DNA of 54,316 nt, taken from the NCBI GenBank assembly GCA_947503655.1, contig CANNEP010000009.1, positions 1 to 54,316 of the forward strand, given 5' to 3'. Made by a program: the position numbers and the translations under genes. Each line of letters starts with the position of its first letter. The first letter of the stretch is position 1. The DNA is from an uncultured Microbacterium sp. GTDB taxonomy: Bacteria; Actinomycetota; Actinomycetes; Actinomycetales; Microbacteriaceae. Below, piece after piece: positions 18,217 through 27,229 of this stretch. Under the pieces are notes generated by a model. The model searched no databases. It saw nothing but the letters and a program-made list of their open reading frames with translations, and was not told where the DNA came from.

Positions 18217-20083
18217 GCGCGAGCGGCGGCACGTCGGTCTCGAACCCGAACACGGTGGCCAACAGCCCCAGCTCGGCCTCGAGCGACGCGATCAGCGTCT
18301 CGGGCTTACGGAACCCGTGGCCCTCACCGTCGAACAGCACGTACGCATGTGGCACGCTGTTTGCGGCGAGAGCGTCGCGGATCGCCTCGGCTTGGCTCTG
18401 CGGAACCACGGGGTCGTCACTGCCCTGTTCCAGCAATACCGGGCTGGAGATTTTCGCCGCGTGGGTCAGCGGTGAGCGCTCGACGTACAGGTCGTTGGCT
18501 TCGGGGAGGGGCCCGATGAGGCCATCGAAGTACCGTGATTCAAACTCGCCGTCATCGCTCGCAAGAGCGCGGGCATCGGTCACGGGGTAGCGGGCGATGC
18601 CCGCCGCAAACCGGTCGCTGCGCGCGAGGGCGTTGAGCACGGTCCAGCCGCCAGCTGAGCCGCCACGCACCGCGATACGCTCCGGATCGACACGGCCCGA
18701 GGCCGCGAGAGCGTCGGCCGCAGCAATCACGTCATCAACATCAACAACGCCCCACTGGCCGCGCAGACGCTCACGGTAGGCGCGGCCGTAGCCGGTTGAG
18801 CCGCCATAGTTCACTTCGCACACGGCGATGCCGCGGCTGGTGAAGTACGTGATCGTCGGCGATAGCGCAGGGGAGGTGTGGTCGGTCGGGCCGCCGTGCA
18901 CCATGATCATGACCGGCGGCAGCTTACCCGCCTCCGGCTCAGAGGCCGGGTTCACGGGCGCGTAAAAGAACGCGTGCACGTCGCCGTGTGGGCCTTCCAG
19001 CTTCATCGGCTCGGCCTGTGGCAACACCGAGGCATCCCACGTTGTCACGCCGCCAGCAATCGGCCGCAGCACCGCCGCATCATCGACGTCGAGCAGCCAC
19101 ACCCCACCCGGCACCGCCTCGCCAGCCCCGCTCACCAGCACCCTGGTTCCGTCGACGTCTTCGACCATCACTCCTGAAGACAACGGCGTCACAATCTCAC
19201 GCTCACCATCGGGGGTGATCAGCACGAGGCGGTCGCGGCCGTCGGTACGCACCGCGAGCACGCGACCGTCATCGAGAAGACGGAACCACGACAGCCCCTG
19301 CACCCACAGGGCGCCGCCGGTGTCGGCATCGACGGGCGCGACGGGCAAGGAAGAAGCGGAACCAGCGGGCGTTGCGCGGAGGTTCCACCGGCCGGTGCGG
19401 TCATCGGCAAAGAACAGGTCGCCGCGGGTACTCCACTGGGGCTGCACGCCTGCACCCTCGGAAACAGAAAATGGGTGGTTCTCGGTGATCAGCGAGCGTA
19501 CGTAAACGTTGGCACGATCCCACGGCATGTCGGGGTGGTTCCAGCCCACCCATGCGAGGTTCGCGGCGTCGGGGCTCAGCGCCGGCTGGGCCACGAAGTC
19601 GGTACCCGAGGCGAGGCTCATGACGGAGTCATTGAGGTCGCCACGCGTCGCGATCGTCACGATGTCGCGATCGATGCCCGCTGGCAAGCGTCGCTCTCGC
19701 ACCGCTAGCAGCACACCGGCGCTCATCGTGAGGCCGCCGTACGTCGCCGTTTCGTCAACCGGGGTGAGGGGGCGTGGCTCAGTGCCTGGTGTCAATGCCC
19801 AGACGCGCTGGTCACTCGCTTCAACGAAATACACCGTGCCATCAGCGCCCGCGCTCCACGCGCCGCCGCCATACATGTGTAGTCGAGAACGCACGTTCCA
19901 TGGTTCCGGCAACAATGGTTCCGCTGTTCCCTCCCGAAACACCGTCATTCGCCCGGCCACGGACTGTGCCCAGAACGCCTCACCGTTGACGAAACGGGCA
20001 CCGTCGAAGCGAGCGGAACCCGCGGCTGCGTCAGCGGCTGAAATGGGTGAAGGCCAGGAGCCGTAGGGGAGTGAACGTGCCAT
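18209..20083 (-). CDS. S9 family peptidase (prolyl oligopeptidase type)
   Basis: A 624-residue serine peptidase: an N-terminal beta-propeller built of WD40/TolB-like repeats (about residues 20-350) gates a C-terminal alpha/beta hydrolase. The nucleophile is S476 in GGSAGG, the acid D557 in GSDDPVVP and the base H589 in GEGHGF. There is no signal peptide, so it is probably a cytoplasmic dipeptidyl- or acylaminoacyl-type peptidase. ATG 20083 fits a leaderless promoter. No operon partner is present. Confidence 0.9.
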   Translation of the reverse strand: MARSLPYGSWPSPISAADAAAGSARFDGARFVNGEAFWAQSVAGRMTVFREGTAEPLLPEPWNVRSRLHMYGGGAWSAGADGTVYFVEASDQRVWALTPGTEPRPLTPVDETATYGGLTMSAGVLLAVRERRLPAGIDRDIVTIATRGDLNDSVMSLASGTDFVAQPALSPDAANLAWVGWNHPDMPWDRANVYVRSLITENHPFSVSEGAGVQPQWSTRGDLFFADDRTGRWNLRATPAGSASSLPVAPVDADTGGALWVQGLSWFRLLDDGRVLAVRTDGRDRLVLITPDGEREIVTPLSSGVMVEDVDGTRVLVSGAGEAVPGGVWLLDVDDAAVLRPIAGGVTTWDASVLPQAEPMKLEGPHGDVHAFFYAPVNPASEPEAGKLPPVMIMVHGGPTDHTSPALSPTITYFTSRGIAVCEVNYGGSTGYGRAYRERLRGQWGVVDVDDVIAAADALAASGRVDPERIAVRGGSAGGWTVLNALARSDRFAAGIARYPVTDARALASDDGEFESRYFDGLIGPLPEANDLYVERSPLTHAAKISSPVLLEQGSDDPVVPQSQAEAIRDALAANSVPHAYVLFDGEGHGFRKPETLIASLEAELGLLATVFGFETDVPPLALS

Positions 20084-20089
20084 ACATCG

Positions 20090-20095
20090 AGGCTA
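20090..20095 (-). promoter_or_regulatory. -10 box of the S9 peptidase gene, leaderless type
   Basis: On the minus strand TAGCCT is followed by six bases and then ATG 20083. Confidence 0.6.
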
Positions 20096-20125
20096 TCCGG
20101 TGCTTGTGTCACGGGGCGGCGAAAT

Positions 20126-20154
20126 ATTTCGTCATCGTGAAACACATTTCGTCA
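20126..20154 (+). promoter_or_regulatory. ATTTCGTCA direct repeats upstream of metF
   Basis: Two identical 9-mers begin at 20126 and 20146, exactly 20 bases apart, about two helical turns. They lie in the 151-base gap between the divergent S9 peptidase and metF and resemble a tandem regulator site. A third ATTTCGTCA occurs at 32500 upstream of the glutamate transporter. The regulator is unknown. Confidence 0.4.
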
Positions 20155-20234
20155 CCCACGATTGTGGGCCTCGAAACGCTCGGTCGTAGCGTTGTGCCCA
20201 CGACGTCCGTATCGACCCTGGAAGGAGACGCACA

Positions 20235-21179
20235 ATGGCTGAAGAAATCGCAACGGTTCCGTTCTCCTTCGAGCTGTACCCGCCCCGCACCGACACGTCG
20301 GTGCAGGCGCTTCACCGCACCATTGATGAGCTGGCCGCCGTCGCGCCGCAGTTCATTTCGGTGACGTATGGGGCTGGCGGATCCTCCGGTGGGCGCTCCC
20401 TCGAAGTACTCAAGTACATCCGCGAGCACACGAACGTTGACCCGCTCGCGCACCTCACGTGCGTCGGCAACACCTACGCGGGTGCCACGACGCTCATTCG
20501 CGAGTTTCTGGACGCCGGCATCACCTCGTTCTTGGCCCTTCGCGGCGACCCGCCAGCGGGCACGCGGGAAGAAGACATTAATCTCGGTGACCTGGAGAGC
20601 TCGGCGCAGCTCGTGCAGCTGATCGACCGCGTTCAGGCTGAGCGCGTGCCGTTTCGGGTGAGCGAAGTTCCTGGCATTCCCGGTGCCGGTCGCGTTGACC
20701 GCCGCAGCCGCGTACGTATTGCGGTCGCTGCCTTCCCGAACGGCCATCCGCGCTCGCGCCACGCGAGCGAACACATCGACGCGCTGCTCGCGAAGCAGGC
20801 TGCCGGTGCAACGCTCGCGATTACGCAGCTGTTCTTCCACGCCGACGCGTATCTCGCTTTCGTTGAACGTGCGCGGCAGGCCGGTGTCACGATCCCGATT
20901 TTGCCCGGCATCATGCCGATCACAAACCCGGCACGGCTCAACCGCGTGCTCGAGCTGAGCGGTGAAGAGCTACCCAGCGAGCTTGCCATCGCGCTCGAAA
21001 TCGAGCCGACCACCGAGGGCCAGCGCGAACTCGGTATCGAGTATGCCGCCAACCTCGCTCGAGAGGTCGCTGATGGCGGCGCTCCCGGCATTCACCTTTA
21101 CGCCTTTAACAACCACGACACGGTTCTCGCGGTGCTTCGCGAAGCCGGAATCCTCATCCAAAAGGAGAACGTACGATGA
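20235..21179 (+). CDS. metF: 5,10-methylenetetrahydrofolate reductase
   Basis: MetF reduces methylenetetrahydrofolate to 5-methyltetrahydrofolate, the methyl donor for methionine synthesis. The 314-residue flavoprotein barrel begins FSFELYPPRTD, where the glutamate is the catalytic acid of the family, and includes VTYGAGGSS, HLTCVG and LRGDPP flavin/folate motifs and a late ITQLFF segment. AAGGAG lies eight bases upstream of ATG 20235. The stop overlaps the metE start by four bases, so methyl-donor production and use are translationally coupled. Confidence 0.95.
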   Translation: MAEEIATVPFSFELYPPRTDTSVQALHRTIDELAAVAPQFISVTYGAGGSSGGRSLEVLKYIREHTNVDPLAHLTCVGNTYAGATTLIREFLDAGITSFLALRGDPPAGTREEDINLGDLESSAQLVQLIDRVQAERVPFRVSEVPGIPGAGRVDRRSRVRIAVAAFPNGHPRSRHASEHIDALLAKQAAGATLAITQLFFHADAYLAFVERARQAGVTIPILPGIMPITNPARLNRVLELSGEELPSELAIALEIEPTTEGQRELGIEYAANLAREVADGGAPGIHLYAFNNHDTVLAVLREAGILIQKENVR

Positions 21180-23491
21180 CTTTCCCCGCAGGAACCATCC
21201 TCGGCTACCCGCGAATCGGGCGTCAGCGTGAGCTGAAGCGTGCCGTGGAGTCGCACTGGGCTGGCAAGACCACCGCGGCTGAGCTTGAGGCGACGGCTGC
21301 GTCGTTGCGCGAAGTAACCCGCAACCGCCTGGCCGAGCTGGGCCTCGGCAAGGACGACTCATCGATTCCTGAGTCGTTCTCCTACTACGACCAGGTTCTC
21401 GACATCGCCGTCACCCTGGGCGCACTGCCGGCTCGCTTCGCACACTTGCGCCAGGCAGACGGCTCGTACGGCCTCGACGCGCTGTTCACCGCCGCACGCG
21501 GTGAGGGCGAGCGTGCGCCGCTCGAAATGACCAAATGGTTTGACACCAACTACCACTACCTGGTTCCGGAAATCGACGAGAACACCGCGTTCTCGCTCTC
21601 TAGCAGCCGTTTCGTTGACCAGGTCGCGGAGGCACGCGCAGCGGGCTTCACGACGCGTCCGGTTATCGTCGGACCCGTGACGTTCTTGGCGCTCGCGAAG
21701 GCGACCGACGAGGCTGCCGAAGGCTTCTCACCGTTGTCGCGGCTGCAGGACGTGCTGCCGGTCTACGTCGAGCTTCTGGCGGCACTCAAGGCCGCTGGTG
21801 CTGAGTGGGTCCAGCTCGACGAGCCCGCGCTCGTCAGCGAGAGCTTGCCGTACGGAGCCGCTGAGCTGGCCGAGGCCGCTCGCGTCGCCTACGACGCGCT
21901 CGCCGGTGCGGCTGACCGCCCGCAGATTCTCGTCGCTGCTGGCTACGCGCAGCTGTCGCCCGAAGCGTGGACCGTGCTTGCTGGCTCCGCTGTCGACGGC
22001 GTCGCTATCGACCTGCGCCGTGGTTCCGTCCCCGCGCCCGCCGCGGGCCTTGAGAACAAGGTTCTCGTCGGTGGCGTGATTGACGGTCGCAACATTTGGC
22101 GCGGCGACCTCGCCGGTGCTTTTGACAAGCTCGGTGGGTTGGCGTCGCTGGGTGCCGCGCAGGTGGCTGCCGGAACCACGACGTCGCTGCAGCACGTTCC
22201 GCACGACGTTGCTGACGAGACGCAGCTTGACGCGCGCCTGGTGTCGTGGCTCGCGTTTGCCGACCAGAAGGTTGCGCAGATCGTGACGCTCGCGAAGGGC
22301 CTGGCTGAGGGTCGCGACGCGATCGCAGCCGAGCTTGACGCCGCAACGGCAGCGCTCGCTGACCGTGCATCGGCACCCGGCGTTCGTGTTGACGCTGTGC
22401 GTGCTCGCACCGGTGCGCTGCAGGCTGACGACTTTGTGCGTGGTAACGAAGACGAGCGCGTCGCCGCGCAAGACGCGTCGCTCAACCTGCCGGTGCTGCC
22501 GACGACGACGATCGGTTCGTTCCCGCAGACCGGCGAGATTCGTAAGGCTCGCGCCGCTCACGCTCGCGGCGAGATCGATGATGCGGCCTACGACGAGTTC
22601 TTGAAGGCTGAGATCGCCCGCGTGATCGACCTGCAGCACGACCTCGACATTGACGTGCTCGTGCACGGCGAGGCTGAGCGCAACGACATGGTGCAGTACT
22701 TCGCTGAACTGCTCGATGGCTTCGCCGTCACGCAGAACGGTTGGGTGCAGTCCTACGGTTCGCGTGCGACGCGTCCGTCACTGCTGTGGGGCGACGTTTC
22801 ACGCCCCGCGCCGATGACGGTGCGCTGGGCTGAGTATGCGCAGTCGCTGAGCGAGAAGCACGTCAAGGGCATGCTGACGGGCCCCGTCACGATCCTGGCC
22901 TGGTCGTTCGTGCGCGACGACCAGCCGCTGGCTGAGACCGCCAACCAGGTTGGTCTCGCGCTGCGCGACGAAATCGCTGACCTCGAGAACGCCGGCATCG
23001 CGATCATCCAGGTCGACGAGCCCGCCCTGCGCGAACTGCTGCCGCTCAAGGTTGCTGACCAGGCTGCCTACCTCGACTGGTCGGTCGGATCGTTCCGCCT
23101 GTCGACGGCTGCCGTTGCTGACGCGACCCAGATCCACACGCACCTCTGCTACTCGGAGTTCGGTGTTGTGATCGACGCGATCACGGCTCTCGACGCCGAT
23201 GTCACCTCGATCGAGGCTGCCCGCAGCCGCGGCGACGTTATCGACGACATCCGCGACGCTGGCTTCCCGCACGGAGTCGGCCCCGGCGTATGGGACATCC
23301 ACTCGCCGCGCGTGCCGTCGGTCGACGAGCAGGAGTCCATCCTGCAGCGCGCCGCTGACGCCCTCCCGCACAAGCTCATTTGGGCTAACCCGGACTGCGG
23401 CCTCAAGACCCGTGGCTACGACGAGACCGTCGAATCGCTGCGGAACCTGGTGGCAGCAACCAAGAACGTGCGCGAGAAGATCGGCGCGTAA
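21176..23491 (+). CDS. metE: cobalamin-independent methionine synthase
   Basis: MetE transfers the methyl group of 5-methyltetrahydrofolate triglutamate to homocysteine. The 771-residue protein has the duplicated barrel typical of the family; the C-terminal half holds the zinc ligands in IHTHLCYSEF (His and Cys), a following glutamate in SIEAARS, and the cysteine of ANPDCGLKTRGY. The N-terminal half starts LGYPRIGRQRELKRA. AAAAGGAG precedes ATG 21176. The metF-metE unit ends at a strong terminator; no SAM or B12 riboswitch is visible upstream. Confidence 0.97.
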   Translation: MTFPAGTILGYPRIGRQRELKRAVESHWAGKTTAAELEATAASLREVTRNRLAELGLGKDDSSIPESFSYYDQVLDIAVTLGALPARFAHLRQADGSYGLDALFTAARGEGERAPLEMTKWFDTNYHYLVPEIDENTAFSLSSSRFVDQVAEARAAGFTTRPVIVGPVTFLALAKATDEAAEGFSPLSRLQDVLPVYVELLAALKAAGAEWVQLDEPALVSESLPYGAAELAEAARVAYDALAGAADRPQILVAAGYAQLSPEAWTVLAGSAVDGVAIDLRRGSVPAPAAGLENKVLVGGVIDGRNIWRGDLAGAFDKLGGLASLGAAQVAAGTTTSLQHVPHDVADETQLDARLVSWLAFADQKVAQIVTLAKGLAEGRDAIAAELDAATAALADRASAPGVRVDAVRARTGALQADDFVRGNEDERVAAQDASLNLPVLPTTTIGSFPQTGEIRKARAAHARGEIDDAAYDEFLKAEIARVIDLQHDLDIDVLVHGEAERNDMVQYFAELLDGFAVTQNGWVQSYGSRATRPSLLWGDVSRPAPMTVRWAEYAQSLSEKHVKGMLTGPVTILAWSFVRDDQPLAETANQVGLALRDEIADLENAGIAIIQVDEPALRELLPLKVADQAAYLDWSVGSFRLSTAAVADATQIHTHLCYSEFGVVIDAITALDADVTSIEAARSRGDVIDDIRDAGFPHGVGPGVWDIHSPRVPSVDEQESILQRAADALPHKLIWANPDCGLKTRGYDETVESLRNLVAATKNVREKIGA

Positions 23492-23504
23492 CGCTTCTGA
23501 ATTC

Positions 23505-23544
23505 GGGCCCGCCTCACTCATGCGAGTGGGGCGGGCCCCTTTTT
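23505..23544 (+). terminator. intrinsic terminator after metE
   Basis: GGGCCCGCC (23505-23513) and CACTC pair with GAGTG and GGCGGGCCC (23530-23538), about 15 base pairs with one wobble around a four-base loop, followed by TTTTT. Confidence 0.9.
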
Positions 23545-23635
23545 GTGTTGCCGTTGTCTCTGGTGCTGCCGATCTCGGGAGCTGCGACGTGGTTCCGGAA
23601 CCATGGGGTGCGGGGATGACACTGGCAACCGCGCA

Positions 23636-23641
23636 TAAGAT
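23636..23641 (+). promoter_or_regulatory. -10 box of the NTF2-like gene, leaderless type
   Basis: TAAGAT is followed by six bases and then ATG 23648. Confidence 0.6.
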
Positions 23642-23647
23642 GCGCGT

Positions 23648-24022
23648 ATGGATGCTGATGCCGCGTTGCGCGGGCTCATGACCGTCATCGACGAACACCG
23701 GTGGTCGGCGATGGCGGATTTTCTTCATCGCGACTTCGAGTGTGAGCTTGTTCACACCGGTGAGACGTTTGACCGTGACGGCTGGATTCGAATGAACGCG
23801 GAGTATCCCGATTTTGATCGTCTGCAGATCGTCGAACTCGTTGGGGACTCGGACCGCGCAGCGTGTCGTTCACACGTCACGTCCAAGAATGCGAGCGGTA
23901 CCCAGCATTTCGAATGCGCGAGCTTCGCTCAGGTGCAGGAGGGGCTCATCATCCGGCTGACGGAGGTCTGGACAGACGTCAACCAAGTCGCGCCGCCAGG
24001 AACGCGGCCCGCCGGCCCGTAG
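23648..24022 (+). CDS. nuclear transport factor 2-like (SnoaL-type) protein
   Basis: A 124-residue protein with the NTF2-like alpha+beta cone pattern: an N-terminal helix (LRGLMTVIDEHRWSAMADFL), the FECELVHTGETFDRDGWIRM helix-strand unit and a C-terminal EVWTDV strand. The family includes isomerases, cyclases and non-catalytic binding proteins; no catalytic residues point to one of these. It stands alone between metE and the convergent lexA. Confidence 0.65.
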   Translation: MDADAALRGLMTVIDEHRWSAMADFLHRDFECELVHTGETFDRDGWIRMNAEYPDFDRLQIVELVGDSDRAACRSHVTSKNASGTQHFECASFAQVQEGLIIRLTEVWTDVNQVAPPGTRPAGP

Positions 24023-24050
24023 CCGTGCCGCTTGGCCTCGGCAACGGCAA

Positions 24051-24091
24051 AGCGGCCTGTGCTTACCGGTGAACGGTGGGCGCAGGCCGCT
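24051..24091. terminator. hairpin between convergent NTF2-like gene and lexA
   Basis: AGCGGCCTGTGC (24051-24062) pairs with GCGCAGGCCGCT (24080-24091), 12 pairs with one wobble, and an inner ACCG/CGGT. It lies between two convergent genes and probably terminates both, although no long T run follows. Confidence 0.6.
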
Positions 24092-24106
24092 GGATATGTC
24101 TGTGGG

Positions 24107-24802
24107 TTAGACGGCGCGAAGCACAGCTACAACCTTGCCGAGGATCGTGGACTCGTCGCCCAGGATTGGCTCGAAAGCGCTGTTGCGGGGGAGAAGCCAC
24201 GTGTGGCCATCCCGGCGACGCAGCACCTTGACGGTGGCCTCCTCGTCGAGCATCGCCGCAACGATGTCGCCGTTCTCGGCGTCGCTCTGCACACGCACGA
24301 CCACCCAGTCGCCGTCGCAGATTGCCGCGTCGATCATCGACTCGCCACTCACCTTGAGCATGAACAGTTCACCCTTGCCGACGAGCTGACGGGGCAGCGG
24401 GAAGATCTCTTCAACCTGCTGCTCTGCAGTGATCGGAATGCCAGCAGCGATCTGGCCAACGAGCGGAACCAGAGCGGCGTCGCCGACGGAAGGCGCGGCA
24501 TCTGCCGGGTTTTCGGTGGCGATGCCCGGGATGTCGATCAAGACTTCCATCGCACGGGTCTTGCCGGGGTCGCGGCGCAGGTAGCCACTGAGCTCAAGCT
24601 GGCCCAGCTGGTGCGTGACGCTACTCAGTGACTTGAGGTTCACGGCGTCACCAATCTCACGCATGCTCGGCGGGTAGCCGTTGCGTGCGATCGACCGTTG
24701 GATGACCTCAAGAATGGCCATCTGCTTGTCGCTGAGGCTCTTTCGACGACGCGTACGCGGGGCCTCGCTGCCCGTGCCGCTCACGTTCTCTTGCGCGCTC
24801 AT
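24107..24802 (-). CDS. lexA: SOS-response repressor LexA
   Basis: LexA represses DNA-damage genes until RecA filaments trigger its self-cleavage. The 231-residue protein has an N-terminal winged helix (about residues 22-87, [14 protein letters not shown] to SGYLRRDP), the A120-G121 cleavage site in QIAAGIP and the catalytic dyad S155 (SGESM) and K192 (ATVKVLRR). ATG 24802 has AAAGGAG upstream; the frame extends further upstream without conservation. It is divergent from a LysM protein across a 243-base gap rich in TCGAA/TTCGA half-sites. A -10-like TACGGT on the minus strand (24866-24871) would give a leader of about 55 bases. Confidence 0.97.
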   Translation of the reverse strand: MSAQENVSGTGSEAPRTRRRKSLSDKQMAILEVIQRSIARNGYPPSMREIGDAVNLKSLSSVTHQLGQLELSGYLRRDPGKTRAMEVLIDIPGIATENPADAAPSVGDAALVPLVGQIAAGIPITAEQQVEEIFPLPRQLVGKGELFMLKVSGESMIDAAICDGDWVVVRVQSDAENGDIVAAMLDEEATVKVLRRRDGHTWLLPRNSAFEPILGDESTILGKVVAVLRAV

Positions 24803-24870
24803 TGCGTTCTCCTTTGCCACCCAACGACCAATGTCGGAGGTTGATGATGTGCTTTCGCTATCGAAACCGT

Positions 24871-24886
24871 ATCCGACTTTTCGGAT
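24871..24886. promoter_or_regulatory. perfect palindrome ATCCGA-N4-TCGGAT in the lexA promoter region
   Basis: An exact 6-4-6 inverted repeat that lies just upstream of and slightly overlaps the minus-strand TACGGT proposed as the lexA -10. It has the geometry of a LexA box but a different sequence. Confidence 0.4.
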
Positions 24887-24890
24887 AAAG

Positions 24891-24906
24891 AAAGACTTTT
24901 GTTCGA
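24891..24906 (-). promoter_or_regulatory. weak second LexA-like box on the lexA side
   Basis: On the minus strand TCGAAC-AAAA-GTCTTT has one perfect half-site and 8 of 12 matches. It could serve lexA autoregulation. Confidence 0.3.
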
Positions 24907-24947
24907 GTGTGTCGAAACATTCTTTTGAAACTGATTCGAAAAATAAG

Positions 24948-24979
24948 TTGACATGTTCGAACCTAGAACATAGATTCGG
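24948..24979 (+). promoter_or_regulatory. strong promoter of the LysM gene with overlapping LexA-like box
   Basis: TTGACA (24948-24953), 17 bases, TAGATT (24971-24976) is the best sigma-70-type promoter in the window. TAGAAC-ATAG-ATTCGG (24964-24979), 9 of 12 matches to the LexA box, covers the -10. Read on the minus strand its core CGAAT-N4-GTTCTA is identical to the core of the box upstream of recA. Confidence 0.65.
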
Positions 24980-25045
24980 AACGTAGCTTCGCTTCCGGCC
25001 CTCCCGGCCGAGAGCTGGAGGCGAAGCACACCACAAGGAGGAATC

Positions 25046-25450
25046 ATGAGCACCATCAGCATCCAAGCCACTGCTCGTCCGGCTCGCGTCGTTTTGACGC
25101 CTCGTGTCGGTGCCGCAGCCGGTGGTTCCGCGGTCACGACGCGCCTTCGCATCACCGATCGTGGTCGCCGCGTCCTCGCCACTCTGGTCGCTCTCCCCGT
25201 GGTTATCGCTGTCGCGGTCGCCGTGTTGAGCGGCGGTTCCGCTCTCGCTTCACTTGATGAGGGCACGCCGGCAACATTCGAAACCATCAACGTGATGCCC
25301 GGTGACTCGCTGTGGTCAATCGCCGGAAAGGTCGCCCCGCAGGCCGACCCGCGCGATGTTATTGACGGCATCATCTCGCTGAACGCGCTGCCGTCGTCGG
25401 CGATTGAGCCGGGTCAGACTCTCGCGATCCCTGCCGAGTTCACGGAGTAG
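25046..25450 (+). CDS. LysM-domain membrane protein, candidate SOS division inhibitor (YneA/ChiZ/DivS-like)
   Basis: A 134-residue protein: a basic N-terminal region, one membrane helix at about 43-61, then a LysM domain at about 79-129 ([16 protein letters not shown] to GQTLAIP) that would lie outside the membrane and bind peptidoglycan. This architecture and the position opposite lexA match YneA of Bacillus, ChiZ (Rv2719c) of Mycobacterium and DivS of Corynebacterium, which delay division during DNA damage. AAGGAGG sits five bases upstream of ATG 25046. The promoter carries a LexA-like box on its -10. The function is inferred from context and architecture. Confidence 0.8.
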   Translation: MSTISIQATARPARVVLTPRVGAAAGGSAVTTRLRITDRGRRVLATLVALPVVIAVAVAVLSGGSALASLDEGTPATFETINVMPGDSLWSIAGKVAPQADPRDVIDGIISLNALPSSAIEPGQTLAIPAEFTE

Positions 25451-25529
25451 CCCGAGCGCACGTGGCGACGAAAGTGAGACTGTGCGTAATGTTCGAGTTC
25501 TCGGTTTCGACGGCCACGCCCTACCGACC

Positions 25530-25535
25530 TACCAT
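25530..25535 (+). promoter_or_regulatory. -10 box of hisC, leaderless type
   Basis: TACCAT is followed by six bases (GGGGGA) and then GTG 25542. Confidence 0.6.
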
Positions 25536-25541
25536 GGGGGA

Positions 25542-26621
25542 GTGACGATCTCCTTCAGTGATCTGCCCATCCGCGACGAGTTTCGCGGGATGACTCCGTA
25601 CGGCGCCCCGCAGGCGCCGCTACCGGTCGCACTGAACGTTAATGAGAACACTCATCCGATTCCGGATGACGTGGCCGCAGACATTGTCGAATCACTTTCT
25701 CTCGCTGTGCATGACCTCAACCGATACCCCGACCGCGAGTTCACGCTGCTGCGCGAGGCATTCGCCGGGTATTTGGGGCACGGCTTGACGGCCAGCCAGA
25801 TCTGGGCGGCCAATGGTTCCAACGAGGTTCTGCAACACATCCTGCAGGCGTTCGCGGGCCCCGGCCGTGCGGTGATGGGCTTTGCTCCGACGTACTCGAT
25901 GTATCCGCTACTGGCGCGTGCGACCGGAGCCAGCTGGTTCGCTGGCGAGCGCGGAGCCGATTTCGAGCTGACAGCGGCGTCTGCCGTCGCCCAGGTCGAC
26001 GAGGTAAAGCCCGACGTCATTCTGCTGTGCGCCCCCAATAACCCGACCGGCACGCCGCTGACACTCGACGTCATCGAGGCTGTCTACGAGGCCACCGATG
26101 GCATCGTTGTTGTCGATGAGGCGTACTTCGAATTCGCTCCGCATGAAGCGCCGAGCGCACTCACGCTCCTCGAGGGTCGCCCGCGACTCGTGGTGTCGCG
26201 CACGATGAGCAAGGCCTTCGCGTTCGCCGGCGCACGCGTCGGGTACCTCGCCGCAGACCCAGCGTTTATCGACGGCCTGCGCCTCGTGCGCTTGCCCTAC
26301 CACCTGAGCGCGCTCACTCAGGTGGCAGCTCTCGCAGCCCTGCGGCACGCCGACACGATGCTGGCCACCGTCGACGACATTGTCGAGCAGCGCGACCGTA
26401 TCTCGGCAACGCTGTCCGCCCTGGGCTATCGCCCCTACGAATCGTGGACCAACTTTGTGCTGTTCGGCGGCGTCGCCGACCCGCAGGCCACCTTCCAAGC
26501 CCTCTATGAGCGCGGCATTCTGATCCGCGACGTTGGTATCCCCGGTCACATGCGTGTGTCAGCCGGTACCGAAGAAGAAACCACCGCGTTCCTTGATGCC
26601 CTCGCCTCGCTAGGATTCTGA
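25542..26621 (+). CDS. hisC: histidinol-phosphate aminotransferase
   Basis: HisC is the PLP-dependent aminotransferase that makes histidinol phosphate. The fold-type I protein of 359 residues has LNVNENTHP near residue 30, [24 protein letters not shown] and the PLP lysine K224 in [17 protein letters not shown]. The start is chosen as GTG 25542 because of its -10 box and because the upstream in-frame sequence, overlapping the LysM gene, is not family-like. It begins a his unit with hisB two bases downstream. Confidence 0.94.
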   Translation: MTISFSDLPIRDEFRGMTPYGAPQAPLPVALNVNENTHPIPDDVAADIVESLSLAVHDLNRYPDREFTLLREAFAGYLGHGLTASQIWAANGSNEVLQHILQAFAGPGRAVMGFAPTYSMYPLLARATGASWFAGERGADFELTAASAVAQVDEVKPDVILLCAPNNPTGTPLTLDVIEAVYEATDGIVVVDEAYFEFAPHEAPSALTLLEGRPRLVVSRTMSKAFAFAGARVGYLAADPAFIDGLRLVRLPYHLSALTQVAALAALRHADTMLATVDDIVEQRDRISATLSALGYRPYESWTNFVLFGGVADPQATFQALYERGILIRDVGIPGHMRVSAGTEEETTAFLDALASLGF

Positions 26622-26623
26622 GT

Positions 26624-27229
26624 ATGACCGCCCCGCGTATTGCCTCTCGCCGCCGCTCGACGAGCGAGTCCACCATTGAGCTCGAACTGAACCTTGATGG
26701 CACCGGTCAGAGCTCGATCGACACCAGCGTGCCGTTCTTCGATCACATGCTCACCGCCTTCGCGAAGCACTCGCTCACCGACCTCACGGTGAAGGCCACC
26801 GGTGACACCCACATCGATGCGCACCACACGGTCGAAGACACCGCCATCGTGCTGGGTCAGGCCATTCGCGAAGCACTCGGCGACAAAGCTGGCATTTCTC
26901 GCTACGGCGACGCCCTGGTTCCGCTCGACGAAGCTCTCGCGCAGGCCGTCGTAGACATCTCGGGTCGTCCGTTCCTGGTGCACACGGGTGAGCCCGCCGG
27001 CTTCGAGTTCCACCTCATCGGTGGCCACTTCACCGGTTCGCTCGTGCGCCACGTTTTTGAAGCCATCACGCTGAACGCCGGTCTCACCGTGCACGTCAAC
27101 GTGAAGGGTGGTCGTGACCCGCACCACATCGCCGAGGCAGAGTTCAAGGCCTTCGCGCGTGCATTCCGCCAGGCCAAGGCTCTGGACCCGCTGGTCGCGG
27201 GCATTCCCAGCACAAAGGGTGCACTGTGA
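26624..27229 (+). CDS. hisB: imidazoleglycerol-phosphate dehydratase
   Basis: HisB dehydrates imidazole glycerol phosphate to imidazole acetol phosphate. The 201-residue monofunctional enzyme carries the manganese-binding motifs FFDHML (about 44-49), DAHHTVED (about 66-73) and [13 protein letters not shown] (about 164-176). The N-terminal phosphatase found in E. coli HisB is absent, as in other actinobacteria. It overlaps hisH by four bases. Confidence 0.96.
   Translation: MTAPRIASRRRSTSESTIELELNLDGTGQSSIDTSVPFFDHMLTAFAKHSLTDLTVKATGDTHIDAHHTVEDTAIVLGQAIREALGDKAGISRYGDALVPLDEALAQAVVDISGRPFLVHTGEPAGFEFHLIGGHFTGSLVRHVFEAITLNAGLTVHVNVKGGRDPHHIAEAEFKAFARAFRQAKALDPLVAGIPSTKGAL

Noticed and set aside
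20096..20234. SAM or cobalamin riboswitch before metF-metE
   Set aside because: No conserved riboswitch core or terminator hairpin; only short protein-site-like repeats are visible.
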